DNA from: Calditrichia bacterium
Lineage (GTDB): Bacteria > Calditrichota > Calditrichia > RBG-13-44-9 > J075
Length of the DNA: 64,000 bases
Assembly: GCA_028284445.1 (NCBI GenBank)
Contig: JANQRS010000051.1
Location: forward strand, 1 to 64,000
Reading direction: 5' to 3'
Positions 1 to 9,500 of this stretch are shown here, one piece after another. The position numbers were made by a program, and so were the translations under genes. Below the pieces are notes generated by a model that worked only from the letters and a program-made list of their open reading frames with translations, had not been told where the DNA came from and did not search any database. Each line of letters begins with the position of its first letter. The stretch's first letter is position 1.

Positions 1-99
1 CTTTAGTCACTTTAGTCACTTTAGTCACTTTAGTCACTTTAGTCACTTTAGTCACTTTAGTCACTTTAGTCACTTTAGTCACTTTAGTCACTTTGGTCA
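1..99. repeat. 9-bp tandem repeat, 11 units
   Basis: Eleven head-to-tail copies of CTTTAGTCA; the last copy reads CTTTGGTCA. The array begins at the window edge, so it may be longer. It ends about 29 bp before the first gene, just upstream of its GGAGG ribosome binding site (118-122), so copy number could alter the promoter or leader spacing of that gene. There are no spacers, so it is not a CRISPR array. Confidence 0.97.
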
Positions 100-127
100 C
101 TTCCCACCCTACATCCCGGAGGTTTTT

Positions 128-1795
128 ATGAAGAGATTTGTTACATCCTTTTTTGCAGTCTTGCTATTTACCTGCCTTATTGCATTTCAAACCAGCGTTA
201 ATGCGAATGTTATGAGCGCTCAATTGAGCATTACTAATCCGGATGGCTCAGACTTCGACGGCGATTTTGGCGATGGCTCTAACGCAGCAATCAACTTCTT
301 TTTGAATGATAGTGCCGGTTCAGTGACTGTTGAGATCATCGAATCCCTAACCGGCAATGCCGTGCATACGATCGACGCCGGGGCAATGGACCGCGGTATG
401 CACAGCGTTGATTGGGATGGCACCGGCGCTATTGCAAGCGTGAGCTACCAGATTCGGATTACCGCCAGCCAGAACAACGTATCGACAACCGAATGGCGCG
501 TCATGTGGGATTCCGGCGACATTGATATTTTTACCCGCGGGGCGGCAGTAGTTACCGACCAAACCGACACCAACTTTGGCAAAATTTTCACTTCCAATGA
601 CGGTGGACCGCTGGGCACCGGCATCAATATCTACAATGCTGATGGCTCCTTTCACGATCCCTTCCTGGTTGCTGAAGACCCGACCGTTACTTATGGAACG
701 GATGCACCGATTTTCGCAGTGTTGGACGAACAGGGCCGGGTATACGTATCCCTGAAAGATCTGGGACAGGTGATGCGTATAAATCGCGACTACAGCGCAA
801 CCTTGCTCATCGATGGATTGAACAACCCCAAGGGCCTTTACGTGGAAGGTGATGGCGACGACTTCACGATGTATGTGTGTGCAAACGACCAGGTTCTCCG
901 CGGCACTATTGGCACGGCGAACAGCTTTAGCGTCTCTAATATGGAAACTGTGGCTCAATTCACCGGCTTTTTTCCGCATCAGGTAATGCTGGATGACGAC
1001 GGCGCTATGTACACAACTCTGCGCGCCGACAATGGCCTCGGTAGTGATGGCCGTGGTATCCGCAAATTTGATATCAGCGGCACCCTGCCAGTTGGCGACA
1101 ACGACGCGCTGTGGTTTCTCATGGAAGATCGCACCTTTATCGCCAATGACCTGCTACTGGACTCCGGTGCAGATCCCGACAACTCCAGCGACGATATCCT
1201 TTATTACACCACCCGCGCCGGTGGCGGAAACGATCAGGATGGCGTTTGGAGAATCGACGACATCAATTCTTTTTTCCCGGATACAGTCCGCATTATCACG
1301 GAAGACGCCCTATACGGCGGCGATGAAAACATCAATGCCCGTTCTGCCATTGACTTTGATGCAGCCGGCAATATCGTGCTCATGGAAAATTCAAATGAGC
1401 ATGTCTTCTTCCTCTCACCGCCCGGAATCGGCGCCACGAATTCTTTTACTACCACCAGCGCTCAAGCCTTTAGCATTGGTGTCGTTGGAATCGAGGATGA
1501 AGGTCCGCTGACAATTAACGGATACCAACTCTATCAAAACTATCCGAACCCATTTAATCCGCAGACAAGCATCACCTACTATCTTGGTGAGAGCAGCCAA
1601 ACCGAAGTGACCGTCTACAATATGCGCGGGCAGAAGGTGAAGACCCTGGTCAGTGATTTCCAAATGGCCGGTGAGCACACCCTCGTTTGGAATGGCGTTG
1701 ACGAGAGCGGACGGCAAGTTGTCAGCGGCGTTTATATCCTGAATCTGCAATCGGGACAATTCCGAAAAGCCATTCGCATGGTGCTTTCGAGATAG
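128..1795 (+). CDS. Secreted beta-propeller-like protein with C-terminal FlgD-like sorting domain
   Basis: 555 residues. Residues 1-26 are a signal peptide (KR then a hydrophobic core, ending SVNA). Residues ~30-110 resemble the FlgD Ig-like fold (VTVEIIESLTG...GMHSVDWDG). Residues ~140-450 read as repeated beta-propeller blades of NHL/SMP-30 type, with phrases such as LDEQGRVYVSL, NPKGLYVEGDG and HQVMLDDDGAMY. Residues 465-555 are the sorting tail with NYPNPFNPQT and SGVYILNLQSG. The ATG is supported by GGAGG five bases upstream. It is probably exported across both membranes and retained at the cell surface. I do not recognise a substrate; the propeller may bind ligand or act as a lactonase-like scaffold, which is inference. 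The gene stands alone, between tandem repeats. Confidence 0.85.
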   Translation: MKRFVTSFFAVLLFTCLIAFQTSVNANVMSAQLSITNPDGSDFDGDFGDGSNAAINFFLNDSAGSVTVEIIESLTGNAVHTIDAGAMDRGMHSVDWDGTGAIASVSYQIRITASQNNVSTTEWRVMWDSGDIDIFTRGAAVVTDQTDTNFGKIFTSNDGGPLGTGINIYNADGSFHDPFLVAEDPTVTYGTDAPIFAVLDEQGRVYVSLKDLGQVMRINRDYSATLLIDGLNNPKGLYVEGDGDDFTMYVCANDQVLRGTIGTANSFSVSNMETVAQFTGFFPHQVMLDDDGAMYTTLRADNGLGSDGRGIRKFDISGTLPVGDNDALWFLMEDRTFIANDLLLDSGADPDNSSDDILYYTTRAGGGNDQDGVWRIDDINSFFPDTVRIITEDALYGGDENINARSAIDFDAAGNIVLMENSNEHVFFLSPPGIGATNSFTTTSAQAFSIGVVGIEDEGPLTINGYQLYQNYPNPFNPQTSITYYLGESSQTEVTVYNMRGQKVKTLVSDFQMAGEHTLVWNGVDESGRQVVSGVYILNLQSGQFRKAIRMVLSR

Positions 1796-1852
1796 AAGTC
1801 GATTTAAATGATTTCATGATTTGGTTTTAGAAGCTGCAGAGGGTGAGGAAAA

Positions 1853-1900
1853 TGTTGGAATGTTGGAATGTTGGAATGTTGGAATGTTGGAATGTTGGAA
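1853..1900. repeat. 8-bp tandem repeat (TGTTGGAA x6)
   Basis: Six perfect copies of TGTTGGAA in the gap after the propeller protein. The next array (TTCCATTA) resembles its reverse complement at six of eight positions, so the two arrays could partly pair with each other. Confidence 0.97.
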
Positions 1901-1933
1901 CATAGCTTGACTTAAGCTGCCATCAACTAAAAT

Positions 1934-1986
1934 TTCCATTATTCCATTATTCCATTATTCCATTATTCCATTATTCCATTATTCCA
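1934..1986. repeat. 8-bp tandem repeat (TTCCATTA x6.6)
   Basis: Six full copies of TTCCATTA and a partial seventh. The array lies 90 bp before the start of the M28 peptidase gene. The rest of the 280-bp gap (1796-2075) holds no gene I can support. Confidence 0.97.
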
Positions 1987-2075
1987 GTCTTTCCTCCGCT
2001 CTCTGTGGCTACAATTGGTCTCACAGTCCCGCAGTCCCATAACGCGAAGTCCGTAAATATTGGAAGGAGAGCTAA

Positions 2076-3431
2076 ATGTCTCGAACCGCCATAATCTGCT
2101 TGGTATTCGTTTTTTTTATATTCCTTCCTGCCCACGCCGATAGTCCCCCCGATACAATTATTTTCGATCCGGAGATCGAGAACCTGATCAACCAGGTTTC
2201 TGCGGATAATATTCGCGCGCATATTGAGAGCCTGGCCGATGCCGGTGGGCACAATAGCCGGGTGACCTATACGCCAGGCGGATATTGGGGCGCTGACTAT
2301 ATCAAGCAGCAAATGGACAGCTTTACCGGGTTGGACTCTGTTGCTTATGACACCTTCTACATCAACACCGCCCCCAGCCCATACGATACAATCGCCTTGA
2401 CCAATGTTGTTGGCTTTATCGATGGATCATTGCAAAACAACCAATACTATATGGTTGGTGGGCATTTGGATGCCACCGCGAACCTCGACGGCAGCCTCAA
2501 TTGGGATACGGAGTGGGAAACCGCCAGGGCACGCGGGGCGGATGACAATGCCAGCGGTATTGCCGCGACATTGGAGATCGCTCGCATCCTGTCTGATCCG
2601 GCAAATGGATTTTCCTCCCAGGCCAGTATTCGCTTTGCTGCCTTCGGTGCGGAAGAGCGGCATCCGGCATATACCAACAATCACTGGGGCAGCCGATTCT
2701 ACGCGCAAAATGCATTTATAGACGGGGACGATATCCTTGGGGTATACGTCCTTGACATGATTGGATACAACAATACCGGTAATCATTATTTCAATATTGT
2801 CTCCGATATTAACTCGCGTCCATTGGGAACAAATTATTTGGAAACTCGCGATGTTTACAGCATAGCGATCGATTCAAATAGCGAGCCATTCCCCTCGGCC
2901 ACGTATTCCGATCATGATCAATTCTGGATCTACCGTTATCCGGCAATTTTGGTCATCGAGAATGCCCCACCCTGGGAAAACAATTCGCCCTGGTACAACG
3001 CCAATCCATTTTATCACCGGCAGTCCGATTCAACCAGCACTGTGAATATCGATCAGGTTGTCAAAATTGCCCAGGTGACCCTGGCGACTATTGCATCGCT
3101 GTCGAACCAGGTAACCAGTTTACCGGTATCGAACGATCCGCCGCTGGCAGCAAAATCCTTCAGCCTTCTGCAGAATTATCCCAATCCCTTCAATGCCACC
3201 ACACGCTTGCGATATCAACTGCTTTACGCCGGCAATATGTCGCTGGAGATTTATGATATTGAGGGCAAGCGAGTTCGCACCTTGCAAAAGACGCATTTGC
3301 CGCCCGGAGAATATCACCAGGAATGGCATGGCGATGATGAATATGGCCAGACGTTGCCAAGCGGGCTCTACTTTCTATCGCTGACCTATGAAAATCAACG
3401 TGTTGTGCGTAAGATGATTTTGATGAAATAA
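2076..3431 (+). CDS. Secreted M28-family zinc aminopeptidase with sorting tail
   Basis: 451 residues. A signal peptide covers residues 1-21. The co-catalytic zinc peptidase core of family M28 is visible as GGHLDAT (His130, Asp132), GADDNASG (Asp157), AFGAEE (Glu193/194), VLDMIGYN (Asp227) and a late YH (His314), matching the family ligand order H-D-E-D-H. Residues ~370-451 carry the NYPNPFNATT sorting tail. Start ATG follows GGAAGGAGA. The predicted role is extracellular removal of N-terminal amino acids from peptides, probably for nutrient scavenging. The exact specificity (leucyl, glutamyl or other) cannot be read. It has the usual family length plus the tail. Confidence 0.9.
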   Translation: MSRTAIICLVFVFFIFLPAHADSPPDTIIFDPEIENLINQVSADNIRAHIESLADAGGHNSRVTYTPGGYWGADYIKQQMDSFTGLDSVAYDTFYINTAPSPYDTIALTNVVGFIDGSLQNNQYYMVGGHLDATANLDGSLNWDTEWETARARGADDNASGIAATLEIARILSDPANGFSSQASIRFAAFGAEERHPAYTNNHWGSRFYAQNAFIDGDDILGVYVLDMIGYNNTGNHYFNIVSDINSRPLGTNYLETRDVYSIAIDSNSEPFPSATYSDHDQFWIYRYPAILVIENAPPWENNSPWYNANPFYHRQSDSTSTVNIDQVVKIAQVTLATIASLSNQVTSLPVSNDPPLAAKSFSLLQNYPNPFNATTRLRYQLLYAGNMSLEIYDIEGKRVRTLQKTHLPPGEYHQEWHGDDEYGQTLPSGLYFLSLTYENQRVVRKMILMK

Positions 3432-3446
3432 CTTAAGGAATGGGTA

Positions 3447-4250
3447 ATGAACGAGTACGATTTCACAGCCTGGGTTCAGCTGATTTTTCGTTGGTTTCAT
3501 GTCTTCGTGGCAATACTTTGGATTGGTCAGACCTATCTCTTCAATTTCATGGAGAAAAATCTTGAAGCGGTGCCAGACAAGGACAATATTCACGGTAACT
3601 TGTGGATGGTTCACGGCGGCGGTTTTTACTTTGTAGAAAAACAGGCTTATCCGCGAGAATTGCCGAAAACCTTGCACTGGTTCAAATGGGAATCATTGCT
3701 CACATGGGTCAGCGGCTTCCTACTCCTCATCGTCACCTATTATATGGGCGGACTGCTGGTTGAGCCGGATATGAGTTTCTGGACTGCAGTCGGAAGCGGT
3801 ATCGCCGTCATTTTACTCGGATGGGTGATATACAATGCCCTGCTGCGTTCTCCGCTTGGCAAGAGTGACCTCGCTTTTGCTGCAGTTGGCCTGGCGCTAT
3901 TACTCATCATCCATTACGGTTTGCTGCAGGTTGTCAGCTCGCGAGCGGCGTTCATTCATATTGGCGCAGCCATCGGCACCATTATGACCGCCAACGTCTG
4001 GGAATACATTTTGCCCTCTCAACGCAAGCTGATCAAGCTGGCAAGCGAAGGCAAGGAAGCAGATCCGACAATTGCCGCTACCGGACCAATGCGTTCCCGC
4101 CATAACTCCTATATGGCGATACCGATGGTGATGATCATGATCTCCAATCATTATCCGACTATCACCTACGCCAGCCAATACAGCACTGCCATATTGGGAC
4201 TGCTGATTGTTGCCGGGTGGGGAGTTGCACATATGATTCGTGGTAGATAA
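3447..4250 (+). CDS. PuuD-type membrane domain protein (urate oxidase N-terminal family), without cytochrome c domain
   Basis: 267 residues with about seven hydrophobic segments. The N-terminal half carries the marks of the Urate_ox_N / PuuD membrane family: RWFHVFVAILWIGQTYLF, then LWMVHGGGFY and LHWFKWESLLTWVSGF. Histidines in these motifs could ligate heme. PuuD urate hydroxylases normally continue into a C-terminal cytochrome c domain with CxxCH; this protein stops before one and has no CxxCH. No purine catabolism genes are nearby. It may be an electron-transfer or structural relative rather than a urate hydroxylase. A short AAGGA precedes the ATG, and the stop lies nine bases from the convergent RecQ gene. 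Confidence 0.72.
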   Translation: MNEYDFTAWVQLIFRWFHVFVAILWIGQTYLFNFMEKNLEAVPDKDNIHGNLWMVHGGGFYFVEKQAYPRELPKTLHWFKWESLLTWVSGFLLLIVTYYMGGLLVEPDMSFWTAVGSGIAVILLGWVIYNALLRSPLGKSDLAFAAVGLALLLIIHYGLLQVVSSRAAFIHIGAAIGTIMTANVWEYILPSQRKLIKLASEGKEADPTIAATGPMRSRHNSYMAIPMVMIMISNHYPTITYASQYSTAILGLLIVAGWGVAHMIRGR

Positions 4251-4259
4251 GCGCTGCCC

Positions 4260-6185
4260 TTACTCTTCACCATACCCACGGACCGCCTGTAACACATGGG
4301 CAAAAGGCACGTCTTCGTAGAGCCCATAGGCTTCATGCCCCCGCAGCCGATTGCGGCTTATTGCAGGAGACGGCAATCCACACAGGAAGCGAGTCACCTG
4401 GCGCGTCCGCGTTAGCGGCGTTTGCGAAACAATCTCGCGAATCAGCCTCCCATCAATATCTATGCTGGATGCTTCGGGCCGGGCAAAGTTCAATCCACCG
4501 CGGCCATCACACCATTGACAATGTCCACAATCCCGCTGAAGATCTTCCCCGAAATACGCCAGAAGTTTCCGCACGCAACAAGCATCTGATCGGATAAGCG
4601 CCATCATTCCGTCGATGCGGGCAATGTTTGCTGCTTCGCTGTCAACAAAGCGCGCTGTTAATTCTTCGCAAAGTGCAGCAACATCTTCCGATCGTTTAAG
4701 GAAGCGATATCCCTGCCGAGCGCCACTGACTTGCAGCCGAATCAGCCCCTGCTCTTCGAGATAATTTAGAGCGCTGATCACTCTCTCCCGTTTTTCTCCA
4801 AGCTCGACGGCAGCATTATTGGCATTGAGGGTCAGCCATGTTCGCCCCTTTTTTGCAATGGCAAACAGACGCTCCAGGAAATCACGACGAATGTCATCAA
4901 AACGCCCCAGCAGTTCTTCCGTCTGTGCAATGAATTGAAATTTATAATCGGCGAAAAAGGGCGAAGTGCTCTCCAGTATCCCCATCAACTCGAGGTACGT
5001 CAGTAGAGTTTTTACAACCAGATTGCGAATGTCATGCTGAGCTGAGAGTTCATAAATCGATACATCAAATTCATTGTCCTTAGAAAGAATTCCTCCGATG
5101 AGTTGTTCAATCGCCTGCGGCTCCGGTGTATCACCATAGACGAAATTCTCCAGGACAATGATATCAGGACTATAGGCAATCACCTCACAGATAGAAGGCT
5201 CTCCATCACGTCCGGCGCGTCCGATTTCCTGCGAGTAGTTTTCCAGGGTTTTGGGGAGATTATAATGATAAACATAGCGGATGTCGGATTTATCAATGCC
5301 CATTCCGAAGGCAATAGTGGCGACAACAATTGCTGAGTCGGAAGCCATAAACCAGTCCTGCACAGAAGTACGATCCTCTTTGTGCATACCGGCATGATAG
5401 GGACGCGCGTTAAATCCTTCACCGGCCAATTCAGCCGCAACGTCCTCAGCCGTCCGCTGCAGGGTGACGTAGACAATAGTCGGGCCCGGCGGGCGCTCTT
5501 TCAGCTTGCTCAGCAAGAGCGCACTACGCTCCGCAGGGTCGCTGCAAATCGAGAAATAGAGAGTCAGGTTCGGGCGATAAAATCCGGTATTGATGTAAGC
5601 ATCGTCTTCAATGTTGAAACCCCGGCAAATATCCTCGGCAACTCGCGGCGTAGCCGTGGCGGTAACGGCGAGAATCCGCCCAACTTTGAACTGCTCAGCC
5701 AGGCGAGCAAGTTTCAGATATTCCGGCCGAAAATTATGTCCCCACTCGGAGATACAGTGTGCTTCATCGACGACCATCAAGTCGATACTCAATCCGCTAA
5801 TAAGGTCACGAAAGCGCTCATTTGAGAGGCGTTCCGGCGCAATGAAGAGTATCTTCAGGCGACCTTCGCGGAGATCGGAATAGATACGTCGAGCTTCTTC
5901 CCATTCGAGGGTTGAGTCGAGCCGTTCAGCGGCAATATTGCGCGACTTCAAAAATTCGACCTGGTCCTTCATCAAGGCGATAAGCGGCGAAATAACCAAA
6001 GTCAGACCAGACAAGTGGAGCGCAGGCAATTGGTAGCACAAACTCTTGCCGCTGCCGGTTGGAAAGACAGCCAGGGCAGATTTCCCGGCAAGCAGCAAAT
6101 CTATCACTTCCTTTTGGCCGCTGCGGAATTCATCAAAACCGAATACATTTTTCAGTGTTTCAAGCGGCGACGTATGTTGCATCAT
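4260..6185 (-). CDS. recQ: ATP-dependent DNA helicase RecQ
   Basis: 641 residues from the chosen ATG at 6185. An open frame runs on to 6401, but the extra 72 codons translate dispersed repeat DNA and precede nothing family-like, whereas MMQHTSPLETLKNVFG is a normal RecQ beginning. Superfamily 2 motifs: Walker A TGSGKS (43-48), DEAH (140-143) with the RecQ aromatic-rich loop CISEWGHNFRPEY, and the C-lobe IGRAGRDGE. A zinc-binding cluster (CCVRKLL...CGHCQWCD, ~535-560) and a winged-helix region follow. A separate HRDC domain is not evident. The expected role is 3'-5' unwinding in recombination and fork repair. It is convergent with the PuuD-like gene. Confidence 0.93.
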   Translation of the reverse strand: MMQHTSPLETLKNVFGFDEFRSGQKEVIDLLLAGKSALAVFPTGSGKSLCYQLPALHLSGLTLVISPLIALMKDQVEFLKSRNIAAERLDSTLEWEEARRIYSDLREGRLKILFIAPERLSNERFRDLISGLSIDLMVVDEAHCISEWGHNFRPEYLKLARLAEQFKVGRILAVTATATPRVAEDICRGFNIEDDAYINTGFYRPNLTLYFSICSDPAERSALLLSKLKERPPGPTIVYVTLQRTAEDVAAELAGEGFNARPYHAGMHKEDRTSVQDWFMASDSAIVVATIAFGMGIDKSDIRYVYHYNLPKTLENYSQEIGRAGRDGEPSICEVIAYSPDIIVLENFVYGDTPEPQAIEQLIGGILSKDNEFDVSIYELSAQHDIRNLVVKTLLTYLELMGILESTSPFFADYKFQFIAQTEELLGRFDDIRRDFLERLFAIAKKGRTWLTLNANNAAVELGEKRERVISALNYLEEQGLIRLQVSGARQGYRFLKRSEDVAALCEELTARFVDSEAANIARIDGMMALIRSDACCVRKLLAYFGEDLQRDCGHCQWCDGRGGLNFARPEASSIDIDGRLIREIVSQTPLTRTRQVTRFLCGLPSPAISRNRLRGHEAYGLYEDVPFAHVLQAVRGYGEE

Positions 6186-6384
6186 AAACCCATCCGGTGG
6201 TTTTGTTAGCGCGTTTACCAATAAGATGCAATTCAGGTGGAAATTCCATAAAAAAAGAAGATGGAGATTGGGGATTAGAGATTGGGGAAAACGTTGGCAG
6301 TCTGCAGTGGAAAATGACAAATGTCGAATGACAAATGTCAAATGTGTATTGGCAAATCTGTCTATCGGCAAATAAGCAAACAAA

Positions 6385-6437
6385 CGGCGCAGCCGTTCCA
6401 TAGTGCAGCCTCATGTTCGCTGCTGGCGAACGTGGGG
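6385..6437 (+). repeat. Double-hairpin dispersed element, copy A
   Basis: The element reads CGGCGCAGCCG (small hairpin), a spacer GCAGCCTCATG, a second hairpin built on TTCGC...GCGAA, then GTGGGG. Further copies in the window are at 11256, 16822, 16997, 17171, 17346, 45082, 45198 and 60557. Confidence 0.9.
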
Positions 6438-6487
6438 GAAGGGATAGTGGCAGTAGAAGCAAAATTAATGTCGAATGACAACCGAAG

Positions 6488-6534
6488 CACATCCCCCTGA
6501 TTCCCCCTTCGAAGTGGGACCCAGGGGGATGTGT
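6488..6534. repeat. TTCGAAG-centred palindromic element, copy 1
   Basis: Inverted arms CACATCCCCCTG / CAGGGGGATGTGTG around CCCCCTTCGAAGTGGG. The same design occurs at 32085-32128 and 49170-49214, and degenerately at 51625-51670. Confidence 0.85.
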
Positions 6535-6576
6535 GGGTTATCCATCCACTCCGATATTCCCTGCCGGAAGGAGGTA

Positions 6577-9500
6577 CTAACGAATCAACAACAGCTTGCG
6601 CGACAGCGTTACTTCGCGGCTTTCGAGCCGATAGATATAAACACCGGAAGCGGCGCTGTGCCCATTGCCGGTGCTACCGTTCCAAACGACGGAATGCGCA
6701 CCAGCCGGATGTCGGCCTTCAGAAAGAACTGCAACTTGCTCACCCAGGAGAGAATAAATCGCCAGGCGGATATCCGACGCTTTCGGCAATTGGAAAGCAA
6801 TGGTTGTTTGCGGGTTAAAGGGGTTGGGATAGTTTTGCTCCAAAATGAAGTCACTTGGCACTGAAGAAGGAGTATCAGCATTGATTGCTACTACCGCAGA
6901 GTCTTCAGAAATTGTGAGGTACTGATTCACAGCGACATTTTCTATGATACTGGAATATCCGGATAGCCAGTCGATTTCGACACGCTTAACCTCCGTTGCC
7001 TGGCCGACGCCAAAGTGCGCCAGCAAGGGATTCTGCGCCGAAAATCCGGTTTGCGCTGAGATGACGCGCAACTGTGAATTCGTTTCACCGTTTACCTCTG
7101 TTTCTATCTGCACGTGTACACCAATTCCACTGGTATTGGCATTGGTGCCGATACATTGAATGCTAATCCAGTTATTGGTGCTCAGCTGATTCCGATGGAT
7201 ATAATTTCCTTCGCTGGCGCTGATACCGGCGACGAAGAGATCCGTAGTGCCGTTTAAATCAAAGTCCACAGCACTGGTACCGTGGCTGCTGCCATCTGTG
7301 AGCAAGCCGGTATTCGTTAGCTCCAGGAAGGTCTTGTTCCCGGTATTGAGATAAATACGGTCATTGCCAAAATTGGCGACAGCAAGGTCGAGGTCTCCAT
7401 CAAGATCGGCATCAAACCAGGACGCACTGAGGGAGTTTTCACCGTCACTAACATGCGGACCTACCACAATGGGAATAAGTCCGGCAGGTGTATTCTCATA
7501 AAGGAAATTGTTGCCGAGGTTGGTGACATAAAGATCTTCATCGCCATCATTGTCATAATCCCCCCAACTACCGCCACGGGAGATCGCCTCGTCATTAACG
7601 ACAGGCGCACTTGTCAGCGCCGTAAAACTGCCATCCCCGTTATTGCGGTATAAGGAGTTGGTCTGGGTGTTTGCAACGAACAAATCCAGGCGACGATCAT
7701 TGTCAAAATCTCCCCAACTGGCACCAAAAGAATTCGCAATATCCGTAACGATAGCACCTTCGGTCACTTTTATAAAACCACCGCTTGCCCCCTGATTGCG
7801 ATAGAGAAAATTCGCAGAGTTGCCGGTGTTAGCAACAAATAGATCCAGATAGCCATCCTGATCATAATCTGCCCAGGCTGCGCTCATCGACGATCCGCCA
7901 TCGTTGACGATGTCGCCGTCGCTGATCTTGCTAAACGTTCCGTCGCCACTGTTCAAATACAGGGCATTGTTTTGGCCATTGGTATTGGCAATAAAGATAT
8001 CGGGAAAACCATCTCGATTATAGTCTCCCCAGGTGGAACTGAAGGAATCCTGGGCATCATTGGGCAAAGCGTTCACCTGCTCAATGAGCGTGCCGCGGTT
8101 ATCGTTTCGATACAAAAGATTGGCCGTATTGCCATCATTGGTGATGAGCAAATCCTGATCACCGTCATTATCGTAATCTGCCCAACTGCTGCCGGTTGAG
8201 AGAAGCGCTTCATCCTCGTTGAAAAAGGCGGTTTCAGCAAACAGATTCTCAAATGGCTCGACGACAAATTCCCGGGATTGACCAACTGCCGTAATGGAAG
8301 TACCGTCGCTGACATCCATAGTCCAGGTGTAATGCGTATTTCTGTTGAGCTCGAATAAACCAAGCAAGATCGACGTGCCGGTTATTCCCGTTAATATGGT
8401 ATCGCTTTGATAGCCGTACCATAAATCTGTACCACTCAGAAAAATTCGGTAAGTCAGGGTATCCCCATCAGGATCGAGGGCAGCTTCCCATTCAAGCGGA
8501 ATCACATCACCAATACCGAAGGTATTGAAACTAACGGTGTCTCCATCGGCTGGCTCGACAAAAGAAAATGATGACGGGCGTTGATCAATGCTGCCACCTT
8601 GCACCACTGTTATCTCACGGTCAACCTCCGCAATATCATAAAGCTTATCAACGCCACCGGTCGGCCAGCGAATAATCAGAGAGTCTACGCTGGTATTTGT
8701 CCCAAGTCCGAAATGAATTGTTAAGTCATGATTTTGAGAACAGAAGCTATCGCCGGCGCGAATCTCATCGACTTGTTGCAGATCGCCGCTGTAAATTTCA
8801 ACCCGCGCCCCTACCCCATGATAATTATCTGACAGGCCGCGAGTGCGAATGCGCAGCCAGTGATTGCTGCCACCGTCATTATAAAGCAGCAAGTTTGCAG
8901 GCGAGCCGGTAGTGAAGATATCAATCCAGCCATCATTATTGAAGTCAGCGACGGCAACCGCCCGATGCTCATTTTCAGTAATGCCTGCCGAGGCAGCAAT
9001 ATCAGTAAATGTGCCATCGCCGTTGTTGCGGTAGAGGCGATCCGGGCGTTCCAGGTCGGTAACGTAGAGATCCACCCAGCCGTCGTTATCAAAATCAGCA
9101 GCCGACACCCCAAAGCTGCTTTCGGTGCTCTCACCGGCCAGTCCGCTGCTAAAGCTGCTGTTGGTAAATGTCAGGTCTCCGTTGTTTTCGTAAAGCCGGT
9201 TATGTGCCAGACGCGGCGCATGCCAGGAATTGGTCACATAGAGATCCATATCAAAATCATGATCATAATCAAACCAGATCACTCCCCAGCCAGGCAGTGA
9301 GTCAGCAACGCCGGCAGTCGATCCAATATTCGTGAAGGTGTCATCACCGTTATTGAGAAGCAAATGATTAACTGAACGCAGCGGATCTGTACGGTGACAG
9401 GTGGCAATGTATGCATCGGGATAGCCGTCGTTATTGATATCCCCCCAGGCCGTCCCGTAGGAATTGCCAAAAGTCTGCACATTGGCAGCCACGCTGACAT

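Larger units (their letters stand above)
6186..6576. other. 391-bp repeat-bearing gap between recQ and the FG-GAP gene
   Basis: No gene is supported. It holds GAGATTGGGGATTAGAGATTGGG-like text (6263-6293), a run of AATGACAAATGTC-type units (6313-6350), one double-hairpin element (6385-6437) and one TTCGAAG-centred palindrome (6488-6534). The open frames across it come from these repeats. Confidence 0.8.

Noticed and set aside
1..99. CRISPR array
   Set aside because: Units are 9 bp and contiguous without spacers; the other tandem arrays are likewise spacer-free, and there are no cas genes.
6186..6401. N-terminal 72-codon extension of RecQ
   Set aside because: The extension translates GAGATTGGG- and AATGACAAATG-type repeats and precedes a normal RecQ start at 6185.
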